NCBI GenBank assembly: GCA_046348855.1
Contig: JAXMDK010000002.1
Location: 62,001-126,000 of the forward strand
DNA: 64,000 nt
DNA from: TMP-24 sp046348855
GTDB taxonomy: Bacteria > Pseudomonadota > Alphaproteobacteria > Rhodobacterales > Rhodobacteraceae
Reading direction: 5' to 3'
A program made the position numbers and the translations under genes. A model generated the notes under the pieces. It was not told the DNA's origin, did no database searches, and saw nothing but the letters and a program-made list of their open reading frames with translations. Positions 8,434 to 18,176 of this stretch are shown piece by piece; the first letter of the stretch is position 1, and each line of letters opens with the position of its first letter.

Positions 8434-9423
8434 TCAGGCGCGGGGGTCGACCACCACCCTGCCCCGAACCGCGCCTTTCAGGATCGCCTTGCCGAGCGCC
8501 GGCAGATCTTCCAGCCGCGCAGGAACGATCATGCCGTCGATCAGGTCGGCCGGCAGCAGCTCGGCGATCCGCCGCCAGGCCTCGACCCGCGCCGCATAGG
8601 GCTGCATCACCGAATCGATGCCCAGAAGGTTGATGCCGCGCAGCAGGAACGGCACGATCGAGGCCGGCACCGAGGCCCCGCCGGCAAGGCCGACCGCCGC
8701 CACCGAGGCCCCGTGCTTCATCTGACCAAGGATGCGGGCCAGCATCGCCCCGCCGACCGCGTCGATGCAGCCGGCCCAGGTTTCACTTTCCAGGGGCCGC
8801 GCCACGGTTTCGGCCAGTTCGGCGCGCGGAACGATCCGTGTCGCGCCCAGGCCGCGCAGGTAGGATTCGGTTTCCGGCCGGCCGGTCACCGCCGCGACTT
8901 CATGGCCGAGGCGGGACAGGATCGCGGTGGCGACCGAACCCACGCCCCCCGCCGCGCCGGTCACCAGCACCGGGCCCTGGCCGGGCCGCAGCCGGTGGGC
9001 CTCCAGCGCGGCGATGGCCAGCATCGCCGTCAGCCCTGCCGTCCCGACCGCCATCGCCCGCCGCGCCGTCAGGCCGGCCGGCAGCGGCACCAGCCAGTCG
9101 GCCCGGACCCGGGCCTTTTCGGCATAGCCGCCCCACTGGGTTTCACCCACCCGCCAGCCGGTCAGGATCACCGGATCGCCGGGGCGATAGCGCGGATCGG
9201 TGCTGTCGCTGACCGTCCCGGCGAAATCGACCCCCGGCACGTGCGGCCAGGCGTGCACCAGCCCGGCGCCGGCCCCGAGGCACAGCCCATCCTTGTAGTT
9301 CAGGGTGGAATATTCGACGTCGACCGTCACTTCCCCGGCCGGCAGCCGGTCCTCGGCCAACAGCTGGACCGTGGCGCTGGTCTGCCCGTCGGCGGCCTTT
9401 TCAACGACAAGTGCACGGAACAT
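8434..9423 (-). CDS. acuI: Acrylyl-CoA reductase-type quinone oxidoreductase
   Basis: An NADPH-dependent medium-chain reductase that converts acryloyl-CoA to propionyl-CoA. In Rhodobacter-group bacteria it serves 3-hydroxypropionate assimilation and detoxification of acrylate from DMSP. The 329-residue sequence matches the YhdH/AcuI group: LNYKDGLCL near 41-49, the PHVPGVDFAG segment, the Rossmann loop GAAGGVGSVA near 156-165 and the closing GRVVVDPRA. No structural zinc cysteine lobe is visible, as expected for this group. The exact physiological substrate is inferred. Confidence 0.88.
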   Translation of the reverse strand: MFRALVVEKAADGQTSATVQLLAEDRLPAGEVTVDVEYSTLNYKDGLCLGAGAGLVHAWPHVPGVDFAGTVSDSTDPRYRPGDPVILTGWRVGETQWGGYAEKARVRADWLVPLPAGLTARRAMAVGTAGLTAMLAIAALEAHRLRPGQGPVLVTGAAGGVGSVATAILSRLGHEVAAVTGRPETESYLRGLGATRIVPRAELAETVARPLESETWAGCIDAVGGAMLARILGQMKHGASVAAVGLAGGASVPASIVPFLLRGINLLGIDSVMQPYAARVEAWRRIAELLPADLIDGMIVPARLEDLPALGKAILKGAVRGRVVVDPRA

Positions 9424-9510
9424 GGCGGCCCCCTTGCTTGGCTTTCGCGAACCAGAACGGTTTCGGCGGACCCGGTCAAGGGCGGGGTCCGGCGGTTGCG
9501 GCCTTTTGCT

Positions 9511-10626
9511 CTATTTCGTCCGCGCTCGCGCAAGCGCGGCAACTTGCGGTTCGACGCTGGCGGGGCTTGGGCCGGCCGGCGGCGCGCCCGGCTGGCTCGG
9601 GGAAAGGCCGTGCAGGCGACCGCCCGGCTGCAGGGGCTGGAGGTGCGAGGGCAAGAGTTCGCCGGCCCGCACCGGCCGCGGAACCGGCGCCGCGCCGTCC
9701 TCTTCCGGCGCCAGCCGCACCGCGCGATGGCCCTGTCCCTGGCCGAGCTGGCCAAGGCAGATCAGCCTGCCGTCGCTGCCTTCAAGCTGCACCGCCCCCA
9801 GCGCCCCCGGCGGCAGGGGCAGGGATTGGCCGGTTTCGATCTTCAGCAGATCGGCCAGCGGTAAGGTCACCCGCGCCAGAACGGCGCGCACATCGGCATC
9901 GGCCGACAGGACCACGCGCTGAAGCGCGGTCCGCCAACCGGCGTCGGCCTCCTCCCGCGCCCGGGCATCGCCGTCACCGGGCGGCGGCGGCGCCGGCGGC
10001 TGGCTGCGGCCCGTGGCCGGGAAGGCCAGCATCGCCTCGCCCGTCCGCACCTCGGCCTCGGGGCCGCGCGGCAGGCCGAAGGCCAGCGTCAGGCGGAAGA
10101 CCCGGTAGGCGGGCTCTTCCAGCATGACGCCGAGCGGGCGCGGATCGGGCAGATGGGTGCCGAAGCGGAACCCCCCGATCCAGATCCGGTCCTCGGTCGC
10201 GTCCAGCAGTGCCTCGCATTCGGCCAGCAGGTGATCGGCGAAGGCACAGACCAGCGCCGCGTCGGTGCGGGTTGGGCGGCGGGGCGGCGGCGGATGATCG
10301 GCAACCCGCCCGAGCGTCAGCATCTCGATCAGCGCGGCAAGGGCGGTGGGGGCGAAGGCAGCCAGTCCCATGCCGTCGCCCGGCCCGTGAAGAAGCAGAA
10401 GCAGCGCCTGTTCGGGCACGACCTCGGCAATCTCGGGACCGGACAGCGCCTGCTCGGCCAGCGCCACCACCCGCAGCGGCAGGTTCATCTGCCGTTCGCC
10501 GGCGCGGGCAAAGGCGATGTGGAAGGCCCGTTCGGCGGTCATCACCGCCGGATCGGGTGCAGGCCGGCCAGCGGCGATCTTGCGCCCGAGAAGTGTGGTC
10601 GTGCTGGCCGCCGGCATTCCGTCCAA
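9511..10626 (-). CDS. FliM/FliN family (SpoA-domain) protein, not in a flagellar cluster
   Basis: A 371-residue protein with a FliM-like middle part and a SpoA-type C-ring domain near residues 235-310 (ADVRAVLARVTLPLADLLKIETGQSLPLP... GAVQLEGSDGRLICLGQLG). A Pro-rich linker precedes the SpoA domain (PPAPPPPGDG) and a long low-complexity Pro/Gly/Ala tail follows. FliM/FliN proteins form the flagellar switch and bind CheY-P. No other flagellar gene is in the window and the neighbours are acuI and ntrX, so its role in motility is uncertain. The long tail is unusual for FliM. Confidence 0.75.
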   Translation of the reverse strand: MDGMPAASTTTLLGRKIAAGRPAPDPAVMTAERAFHIAFARAGERQMNLPLRVVALAEQALSGPEIAEVVPEQALLLLLHGPGDGMGLAAFAPTALAALIEMLTLGRVADHPPPPRRPTRTDAALVCAFADHLLAECEALLDATEDRIWIGGFRFGTHLPDPRPLGVMLEEPAYRVFRLTLAFGLPRGPEAEVRTGEAMLAFPATGRSQPPAPPPPGDGDARAREEADAGWRTALQRVVLSADADVRAVLARVTLPLADLLKIETGQSLPLPPGALGAVQLEGSDGRLICLGQLGQGQGHRAVRLAPEEDGAAPVPRPVRAGELLPSHLQPLQPGGRLHGLSPSQPGAPPAGPSPASVEPQVAALARARTK

Positions 10627-10704
10627 GTCCCGCCCGCCAATCGGGCCGGACCAGCATCGCCCCGCAGCCTTACCAAAGCGTTGATCCGGCCCGGCGGGAC
10701 GGCG

Positions 10705-12114
10705 TCAGACGCCTTCCTCCTCATCCTCGAAATGGGCCTGCCGCGCGCCCGACTTGGCGGTGGTGACGACGCCCAGCGACTTCAGCTTGCGGTGCAGCGC
10801 CGAACGCTCCATCCCGACGAAGCTGGCGGTTCGGCTGATGTTGCCGCCGAAACGGTTGATCTGGGTCAGCAGATATTCCCGCTCGAACAGTTCCCGCGCC
10901 TCGCGCAGGGGCAACGTCGCCAAGCCGCCGGTCAGGGTGATGCGCCCCTCGTCCGCCGTCGCGCCGCCTTCGCCGGGCAGGTCCTGCGGCTCGATCGGCT
11001 GGGCGGAATCGCCCAGGATCAGCGCCCGTTCGATGACGTTGCGCAGCTGGCGGATGTTGCCCGGCCAGTCCATCGTCTGCATCACCGCCTCGGCCTCGGC
11101 CGACAGCGGTCGCAGCGGCAGGCCCTGCGACTTGTTGAACTGTTCGATGAAATGGCGCGCCAGCATCGGAATGTCCTCGCGCCGCTCCTCGAGCGCCGGC
11201 ACCGCGATCGGCACCACGTTCAGCCGATCGTACAGCTCTTGCCGGAAACGGCCGGCGGCGATTTCGGCGACGAGATTGCGGGTGGTCGAGGAAATGACCC
11301 GCAGATCGACCCGCACCTTGTCGGTGCCGCCGGCACGGCTGAACTGCTGTTCGGTCAGGACCCGCAGGATCTTCGACTGGGTGCCAAGCGGCATGTCCGC
11401 CACCTCGTCGAAATAGACGAAGCCGCCGTGCGCCTGTTCCAGAAGCCCCTTTTCGACGCCGCGCCCCGGCGTTTCGCGGCCGAACAGCACCTCCTCCATC
11501 CGTTCCGGCTCAATCGCCGCCGAGGCGACCGACACGAACGGCCCCGAGGCCCGGTTGGAATTGGCATGGATGAAGCGCGCCGCCACTTCCTTGCCCGCCC
11601 CCGGCTCGCCGGTCAGCATCACCCGGGCGTTCGACTTGGTCACCTTGTCGAGATTGGCCTTCAGCGTCCGGTAGGCAGCAGAATTGCCGATCATGTCGTG
11701 CGAGGTCACGTCGCGCCGGCGCAGCGACGAGTTTTCCCGCCTCAGCCGCGAGGTTTCCATCGCACGCGCGATCACCACCGTCAGCTGGTCGATGTTGAAC
11801 GGCTTTTCGATGAAGTCGTAGGCACCCTGCTTGATCGCGGCGACGGCGATCTCGATGTTGCCATGCCCCGAGATGATGATGATCGGCACATCGGGGTTGT
11901 CGCGCTTGACGGTCTTGAGAATGTCGATCCCGTCCATGTTGCTGTCCTTCAGCCAGATGTCGAGGATCATCAGCGAAGGTTGCGCGGCGTTGATTTCGGC
12001 CATGCATTCGTCGGAATTGGCCGCCAGCCGCGTGGTGAAGCCTTCGTCGCGCAGGATATCCGAGATCAATTCGCGGATGTCGCGCTCGTCGTCTACGATC
12101 AGTATGTCGCTCAT
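10705..12114 (-). CDS. ntrX: Response regulator NtrX (nitrogen/redox signalling)
   Basis: Partner regulator of the NtrY kinase. The 469 residues comprise a receiver domain (1-120, phospho-acceptor Asp52 in LMILDIW), an AAA+ domain with Walker A GEPGAGKE at 169-176 and a FIS-type helix-turn-helix at the C-terminus (LLTQINRFGGNISRTASFVGMERSALHRKLKSL). The GAFTGA loop that contacts sigma-54 is absent: the equivalent stretch reads FGRETPGRGVEKG near 211-223. It starts in a 4-bp overlap with the end of ntrY. It may act as a sigma-70-type regulator. Confidence 0.93.
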   Translation of the reverse strand: MSDILIVDDERDIRELISDILRDEGFTTRLAANSDECMAEINAAQPSLMILDIWLKDSNMDGIDILKTVKRDNPDVPIIIISGHGNIEIAVAAIKQGAYDFIEKPFNIDQLTVVIARAMETSRLRRENSSLRRRDVTSHDMIGNSAAYRTLKANLDKVTKSNARVMLTGEPGAGKEVAARFIHANSNRASGPFVSVASAAIEPERMEEVLFGRETPGRGVEKGLLEQAHGGFVYFDEVADMPLGTQSKILRVLTEQQFSRAGGTDKVRVDLRVISSTTRNLVAEIAAGRFRQELYDRLNVVPIAVPALEERREDIPMLARHFIEQFNKSQGLPLRPLSAEAEAVMQTMDWPGNIRQLRNVIERALILGDSAQPIEPQDLPGEGGATADEGRITLTGGLATLPLREARELFEREYLLTQINRFGGNISRTASFVGMERSALHRKLKSLGVVTTAKSGARQAHFEDEEEGV

Positions 12115-14474
12115 CTACCACCTCCGGCGCTCTCGGGCGCCTTCTCCTTGATTGCCCGCTGGGGCACACGCGCCCGCGGCAGGCGGATTTCGGCCAGGGC
12201 GCCCGGATGCGCGCCCGGCAGGAACGGCTCGGCATCGCTGAGCGTCAGGGTGCCGCCATGTTCCTCGATGATCTTCTTGACGATGGGCAGGCCAAGCCCG
12301 GTGCCCTTTTCGCGCGTCGTCACATAGGGCTCGAACAGCCGCGCCCGGTCGGGCGGCAGGCCGGTCCCGTTGTCGGCAATGCGGATCGTCACCAGATCGT
12401 CATTGGCGACCATGCTGACGCGAACCTCGGGCACATAGTCGTCAGGTGCGCCCTTTTCATACAGGGACTCAACGGCTTCCCCGGCATTCTTGATCAGGTT
12501 GGTCACCGCCTGCGAAATCATCGTCGCGTCGATCTCGGTCATCAGCGGTCCGGCGGGAAGGTCGGCGACCAGCCGCGCGCCATGCAGCGATCCTTCCTGC
12601 AACGTCACCGCGTCGCGCATCAGTTTGGCGAGGTCGTGGTCGCGGCGGTCGGGTTCCGGCATCCGCGCGAACTTGGAAAACTCGTCGACGATCCGGCGCA
12701 GGTCGCCGGTCTGGCGGATGATGACGTCGGTCATCTGCTCCAGCTGCGGCGCCTCGTCGCCGGCCATTTTCAGAAACTTGCGGCGGATGCGTTCGGCCGA
12801 AAGCTGGATCGGCGTCAGGGGATTCTTGATCTCGTGCGCGATGCGGCGGGCGACGTCGCCCCAGGCGGCCATGCGCTGGGCGCTGACCAGCTCGGTCACG
12901 TCGTCGAACGCCACCACATAGCCTTCGAGCCCGCCCTCGGCGTTGCGCCGCTGGGCCATCCTGACCAGCAGGCTTTCCAGCTTGCCGCCGCGGCTAACCT
13001 TGATCTCCTCCTGCGCAACCTCGCCAAGACCGTCGCGCAGATCGTTGAACAGGCTGGAAAATTCTGGAACCGCTTCGGCCAGCGGCCGGCCGTGGTCACG
13101 CCCTTCGTCCAGGGCCAGCAGGCCTGTTGCAGCCGGATTCAGGAAGTCGACCCGGCCCTCGGCGTCCAGCCCGACCACGCCCGAGGTGACCGACGACAGG
13201 ACCGAATCGAACAGCCGCCGGCGGTCTTCGGTCTGGCGGTGGCTGTCGATCAGCGCGGCGCGCTGGCTGCTGAGCTGGCGGGTCATCTGGTTGAAGATGC
13301 GCCCCAGCATGGCGATTTCGTCGTCGCCTTCCTCCTCGGCGACCTGCACACCCAGATCGCCGGCGCCGACCCGCTGCGCCGCGCCCGCCAGCCGCCCCAC
13401 CGGCCGCGACAGCCGCTCGGCGAACCACAGGCCCATCCAGATCGCGGCAAGGATCAGGATCAGCGCAAATCCCAGGTAGACCAGCCCGAATTCAAAGATC
13501 ACCCGGCCGCGGGTCGCCTCCAGCTGCTGGTAGAGCTTGACGGTGGCGCGGGTCTGGTCGAGCAGGCTGAGGATCTTTCCGTCAACGTCGCGGCTGATGT
13601 AGAGATAACGGTCGGGGAAGGCCGACAGGTAGACCAGCGCGCGGAATTCGTTGTTGGCCCAGTCCTCGATCAACACGGTCTCGCCGGCCTTGGCGCGGGC
13701 GAGTTCAGCGTCGGTCGGGCGGTCGTAGTCGAACAGGTAGCTGCGTTCGCCGCGCGCCCGGATCTCGCCGCCGCCGTCGATCAGGTAGGCTTCGCGCAGG
13801 CCGCGCTGGATCTGTTTCTGGCCGTTGGTCAGTATCTGGCGCAGGTCGGCGTCCGACAGAAGGAAAGTCGTCTGCCGCGACAGGTTCAGATATTGGGCCA
13901 GCGCCTGGCTGTCCTGTTCCAGATCGCGGCGATGCTCCTCGTGATAAGCCTCGGCGGCCTGCAGGGATGAGCCGACGACGCTGCGCACCCGGTCGGAAAA
14001 CCAGCCCTCAAGGCCGATGTTGACCGTCAGACCGGCGAAGATCGCCACCAGGATGGTCGGGAACAGCGCGATCCCCGCGAACACGGCGGTCAGCCGCAGG
14101 TGCAGGCGCGAACCGGCCGACTTGGCACGCCGCGCGGCGATCATGCCCATCAGCCGCGACAGAACCAGCCCGGCCAGCACCAGAAAATAGACCAGATCGG
14201 TCAGCAGGATCAGCCGCAGCGCGTCGGATTGCGCCCCCTGCCCCAACGGCCCGAGAATCACGAAGGTCGCCAGCGCCAGCACCGGCCCCAGCACCACCAG
14301 CCCCAGCGTCACCGCATTTTGCCAGCGCCGCTGGCGCCGCAGGCGGCTGATCTTGTCCCAGGTCCACGAACTGCCGATGCCCTGCAAGGGGCGCCTCTCC
14401 TCTCCGCGCCGGGGCGCGGTTACCGCCATTGCCATGCCCGTGGTCTGGTCCCGGCAAAGGTGCCGATGCGCCAC
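12111..14474 (-). CDS. ntrY: Membrane sensor histidine kinase NtrY
   Basis: Senses nitrogen or redox state and phosphorylates NtrX. On the 787-residue reading, transmembrane segments lie near 55-75, 88-110, 128-150 and 328-350, with an extracytoplasmic sensor region between the third and fourth. A HAMP domain follows (about 351-404), then a PAS domain (about 415-525), the H-box ARRIAHEIKNPLTPIQ with His547 and the ATPase motifs ADNGTGLPP and GTGLGLPIVKKIIEEHGG. The frame starts with GTG at 14474. ATGs at 14435 and 14429 are in frame and give a more usual N-terminus, so the start is uncertain. It lies 16 bp after ntrC. Confidence 0.93.
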   Translation of the reverse strand: MAHRHLCRDQTTGMAMAVTAPRRGEERRPLQGIGSSWTWDKISRLRRQRRWQNAVTLGLVVLGPVLALATFVILGPLGQGAQSDALRLILLTDLVYFLVLAGLVLSRLMGMIAARRAKSAGSRLHLRLTAVFAGIALFPTILVAIFAGLTVNIGLEGWFSDRVRSVVGSSLQAAEAYHEEHRRDLEQDSQALAQYLNLSRQTTFLLSDADLRQILTNGQKQIQRGLREAYLIDGGGEIRARGERSYLFDYDRPTDAELARAKAGETVLIEDWANNEFRALVYLSAFPDRYLYISRDVDGKILSLLDQTRATVKLYQQLEATRGRVIFEFGLVYLGFALILILAAIWMGLWFAERLSRPVGRLAGAAQRVGAGDLGVQVAEEEGDDEIAMLGRIFNQMTRQLSSQRAALIDSHRQTEDRRRLFDSVLSSVTSGVVGLDAEGRVDFLNPAATGLLALDEGRDHGRPLAEAVPEFSSLFNDLRDGLGEVAQEEIKVSRGGKLESLLVRMAQRRNAEGGLEGYVVAFDDVTELVSAQRMAAWGDVARRIAHEIKNPLTPIQLSAERIRRKFLKMAGDEAPQLEQMTDVIIRQTGDLRRIVDEFSKFARMPEPDRRDHDLAKLMRDAVTLQEGSLHGARLVADLPAGPLMTEIDATMISQAVTNLIKNAGEAVESLYEKGAPDDYVPEVRVSMVANDDLVTIRIADNGTGLPPDRARLFEPYVTTREKGTGLGLPIVKKIIEEHGGTLTLSDAEPFLPGAHPGALAEIRLPRARVPQRAIKEKAPESAGGGR

Positions 14475-14490
14475 AGGTTCTGTTGCGCTT

Positions 14491-15861
14491 TTACATCAAC
14501 TTGCGCCGGCGTGTCACGCGGATATCAAGGTCGGTGATCTTCTTGCGCAAAGTATTGCGATTGATCCCCAGAAGATCGGCACATCTAGCCTGATTGCCGG
14601 CCGTCGCCTCAAGCGCGATGTCGATCAGCGGCAGCTCGATTTCCCGCAGGATGCGGTCGTAAAGCCCCGGCGGCGGCAAGGCGCCGCCGTGCAGGCCGAA
14701 ATAGCGCCGCAGGTGCCGGGCGACCGAGGCCGACAGCCGCTCGCCGTCATCGGCGCGGGCGGCGGGCGACTGCTGGCCGGCCAGCGCCGCCTCGGCCTCG
14801 GCGCGGGTGATCTCCGCCCCGAGCGCGGTGACGGCCAGCCGGCGCAGGGTGTTTTCCAGCTGGCGCACGTTGCCGGGCCAGGGACTGGCGCGCAAAAGCT
14901 GCATCGCCTCGGCCGACAGGCGGCGGGTGCCAAGGCCGTCGCGGGCGGCGCGGGCCAGCATATGGTCGGCCAGCAGCGGGATGTCCTCGACCCGGTCGCG
15001 CAGCGCCGGAACCGCCAGAGACACGCCCCCCAGCCGGAAGAACAGATCCTTGCGCAGGCCCCCCGTGGCGATCCGCGATTCGAGATCGCCCTGCGAGGTG
15101 GCGATGATGCGCGGGGCCGGGTCGGGCAAGGCGTCCAGCATCCGCACGATGCGCCCCTGCGCCTCGTCGTCGAAATCGGCGATTTCCTCGAAAACCAGCG
15201 TGCCGCCCCGCGCCCGCGCCAGAAGGGCGGCCGGCCCGTCCATCGACTTCAGGTCGGCCAGTTGCGCCGCCACGTAAGGCTGGCTGCGCCGATCGGAAAA
15301 ATCGTGGATGGCGCGGGCCAGAAGCGTCTTGCCGGTGCCGCTTTCGCCGGTGATGAGCACCGTCAGGTCGGCGTTCATCACCCGCGCCACCAGCCGGTAA
15401 AGCGCCTGCATCGCCGGGGTCCGCCCGACCAGCGGCAAGTCGCCCTCGACCGGCCGGGCGGCGGGCGCCGGCGGGGCCGTCCGTGCCGCCGCATCGGGCC
15501 GGGCATCCAGCACCCTGGCCGCGCGCTTCATCAGGTCGGGCAGATCGAAAGGCTTGGGCAGATAATCCCAGGCCTCGGCCTCGGCGGCGCGGATGGCGGT
15601 GACGATGGTGTTCTGGGCCGAAATGATGATGACCGGCAGGCCCGGCCGCTGGCGGGCGATGGCGGGCAGCGCCTGAAGCCCGTTGCCGTCGGGCATGACC
15701 ACGTCCGAGATCACCAGGTCGCCCTTGCCCTCCTCGATCCAGCGCAGCAGCGTCACCATCGACGAGGTGGCATGGACCTTGCAGCCGGCGCGGGTCAGCG
15801 CCTGGGTCAGCACCGTGCGGATGGTGCGGTCGTCGTCGGCGACAAGAACGGTTCCGTCCAT
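14491..15861 (-). CDS. ntrC: Nitrogen regulator NtrC, form lacking the sigma-54 loop
   Basis: Activates nitrogen-assimilation genes when phosphorylated by NtrB. The 456 residues include a receiver with Asp53 (ISDVVMPD), an AAA+ domain with GESGTGKT at 172-179 and Walker B TLVFEEIADF at 221-230, and a FIS helix-turn-helix (ARCADLLGINRNTLRKKITDL) at the end. The GAFTGA loop is missing: QLADLKSMDGPAALLARARGG leads straight to Walker B. Rhodobacter capsulatus NtrC is known to lack this loop and to activate sigma-70 promoters, so this is a group trait. The start is 3 bp after the ntrB stop. Confidence 0.95.
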   Translation of the reverse strand: MDGTVLVADDDRTIRTVLTQALTRAGCKVHATSSMVTLLRWIEEGKGDLVISDVVMPDGNGLQALPAIARQRPGLPVIIISAQNTIVTAIRAAEAEAWDYLPKPFDLPDLMKRAARVLDARPDAAARTAPPAPAARPVEGDLPLVGRTPAMQALYRLVARVMNADLTVLITGESGTGKTLLARAIHDFSDRRSQPYVAAQLADLKSMDGPAALLARARGGTLVFEEIADFDDEAQGRIVRMLDALPDPAPRIIATSQGDLESRIATGGLRKDLFFRLGGVSLAVPALRDRVEDIPLLADHMLARAARDGLGTRRLSAEAMQLLRASPWPGNVRQLENTLRRLAVTALGAEITRAEAEAALAGQQSPAARADDGERLSASVARHLRRYFGLHGGALPPPGLYDRILREIELPLIDIALEATAGNQARCADLLGINRNTLRKKITDLDIRVTRRRKLM

Positions 15862-15863
15862 GA

Positions 15864-16942
15864 TCAGGGTTCCCCGGCAGAGGCTTTGGACAAGGCGATG
15901 CGGAAGGAGGTGCGGCCCGGCTGGCTTTCGGCGCCGATCCAGCCGTCGTGGTCGGCGATGATCCGCGACACCAGCGCCAGCCCCAGCCCGGTGCCGTTCT
16001 CGCGCCCCGACACGAAGGGCTCGAAGATGTCTTCGAGGATGGCGGGCGGAATGCCGGGGCCGTCGTCGGTGATCTCGACCTGCAGGGGCAAGGTCCGGCT
16101 GCCGTCGCCGCGGCGCAGGCGCAGGGTCATGTCGTAGTAGGTGCGGATGCGGATGGTGCCGCCGCCTTGGCCCGCGGCCTCGGCGGCGTTCTTCAGAAGG
16201 TTCAGGAACACCTGGGTCAGCTGGTCGGGGTCGGCCCAGACCGGCGGCAGCGACGGGTCGAAATCCTCGACGAACCGCATGTGGGCGGCAAAGCCCAGCT
16301 CGGCCGACCGGCGGGCGCGGTCCAACACGTCATGGATGTTGACCGCCTGCCGCTCCGGCGGCTTCAGCTGGCCGAACTGCTCGACCTGCTCCAGAAGCTT
16401 CACCACCCGCCTTGTCTCGGCGACGATCAGGTCGGTCAGTTCGCGGTCGTCGGGCGACAGGTTCATCGACAGAAGCTGCGCCGCCCCGGCAATCCCGGCC
16501 AGCGGGTTCTTGATCTCGTGGGCCAGCATGTCGGCCATGCCGATGGCCGAGCGCGCCGATTTGGTCAGCCCCTGCGCCCGGCCCAGCCGGTCGGCGAATT
16601 CGCGCGGCTGGATCAGGAACAGCACCGGCTGGTCGGCCTCGTCTAGAAGCGCCGCCTGCAGGTTGCACAGGACCGGCGGGCGGTCGCCAGTGCCGACCTC
16701 GACATCGTTGATGTGGAGCGAGGAATGGCCGGCGCGCATCCGGGCGAAAGCCTCCTCCAGCGGCGCGTCGATGGCCAGCCGGTCGAAGAGCAACTGGCCC
16801 GCCAGCACCCGCGCCGAACTGTTGAGAAACTCCTCGGCCGCCGGGTTGGCGGACAGGATGCGGCCGTCGGCGTCGATGGAAAAGGCCGGAAACGGCAGGG
16901 TGGGCCAGACCGACTGCGGCGGGGGCGGGCCGGCCGGGGCCA

Positions 16943-16946
<4 letters not shown>
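15864..16946 (-). CDS. ntrB: Nitrogen sensor kinase/phosphatase NtrB
   Basis: A cytoplasmic kinase that phosphorylates or dephosphorylates NtrC under PII control. The 360 residues have an N-terminal PAS domain (about 15-120, PFPAFSIDADGRILSANPAAEEFLN), the H-box MLAHEIKNPLAGIAGAAQLL with His143, the N-box FLNLLKNAAEAA and the G-boxes ITDDGPGIPP and GTGLGLALVSRIIADHDG. There are no membrane segments, as usual for NtrB. It overlaps the end of dusB by 4 bp, consistent with one dusB-ntrBC transcript. Confidence 0.95.
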
Positions 16947-17941
<995 letters not shown>

Positions 17942-18122
17942 CCGCCTAATCCTTATGCATTCGGCCTTTCTCCTACTGCGACCGGGGCGCGAAAACAACG
18001 GGAACCCGGCGTCCGGCCGTCCTGGTTCCAGCTTTGCCTGCCGATTAGGCAGCGGATCGGCCCTTCTGCTCCCCCCGGAAGCATTGCCAGCCTGAACCGG
18101 GGCGGCTAGAGCGGTCAGGCAG

Positions 18123-18143
18123 CGCCGGCGGATGCCTCCGGCG
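18123..18143 (+). repeat. Short GC hairpin upstream of ispDF
   Basis: CGCCGG (18123-18128) and CCGGCG (18138-18143) can pair across a 9-base loop, directly before the GGAGTATTTGG repeat that leads into ispDF. Confidence 0.5.
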
Positions 18144-18165
18144 GGAGTATTTGGGCAAGGGAAAA
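18134..18165 (+). repeat. Dispersed GGAGTATTTGG repeat, copy 1 (ispDF leader)
   Basis: This stretch contains GGGAGTATTTGGGCAAGG directly before the ispDF ribosome binding site. A close relative precedes iolB on the other strand (48541-48570), and related sequences lie at 32070-32106 and 62711-62748. Confidence 0.65.
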
Positions 18166-18176
18166 GCAAGGGCCTC

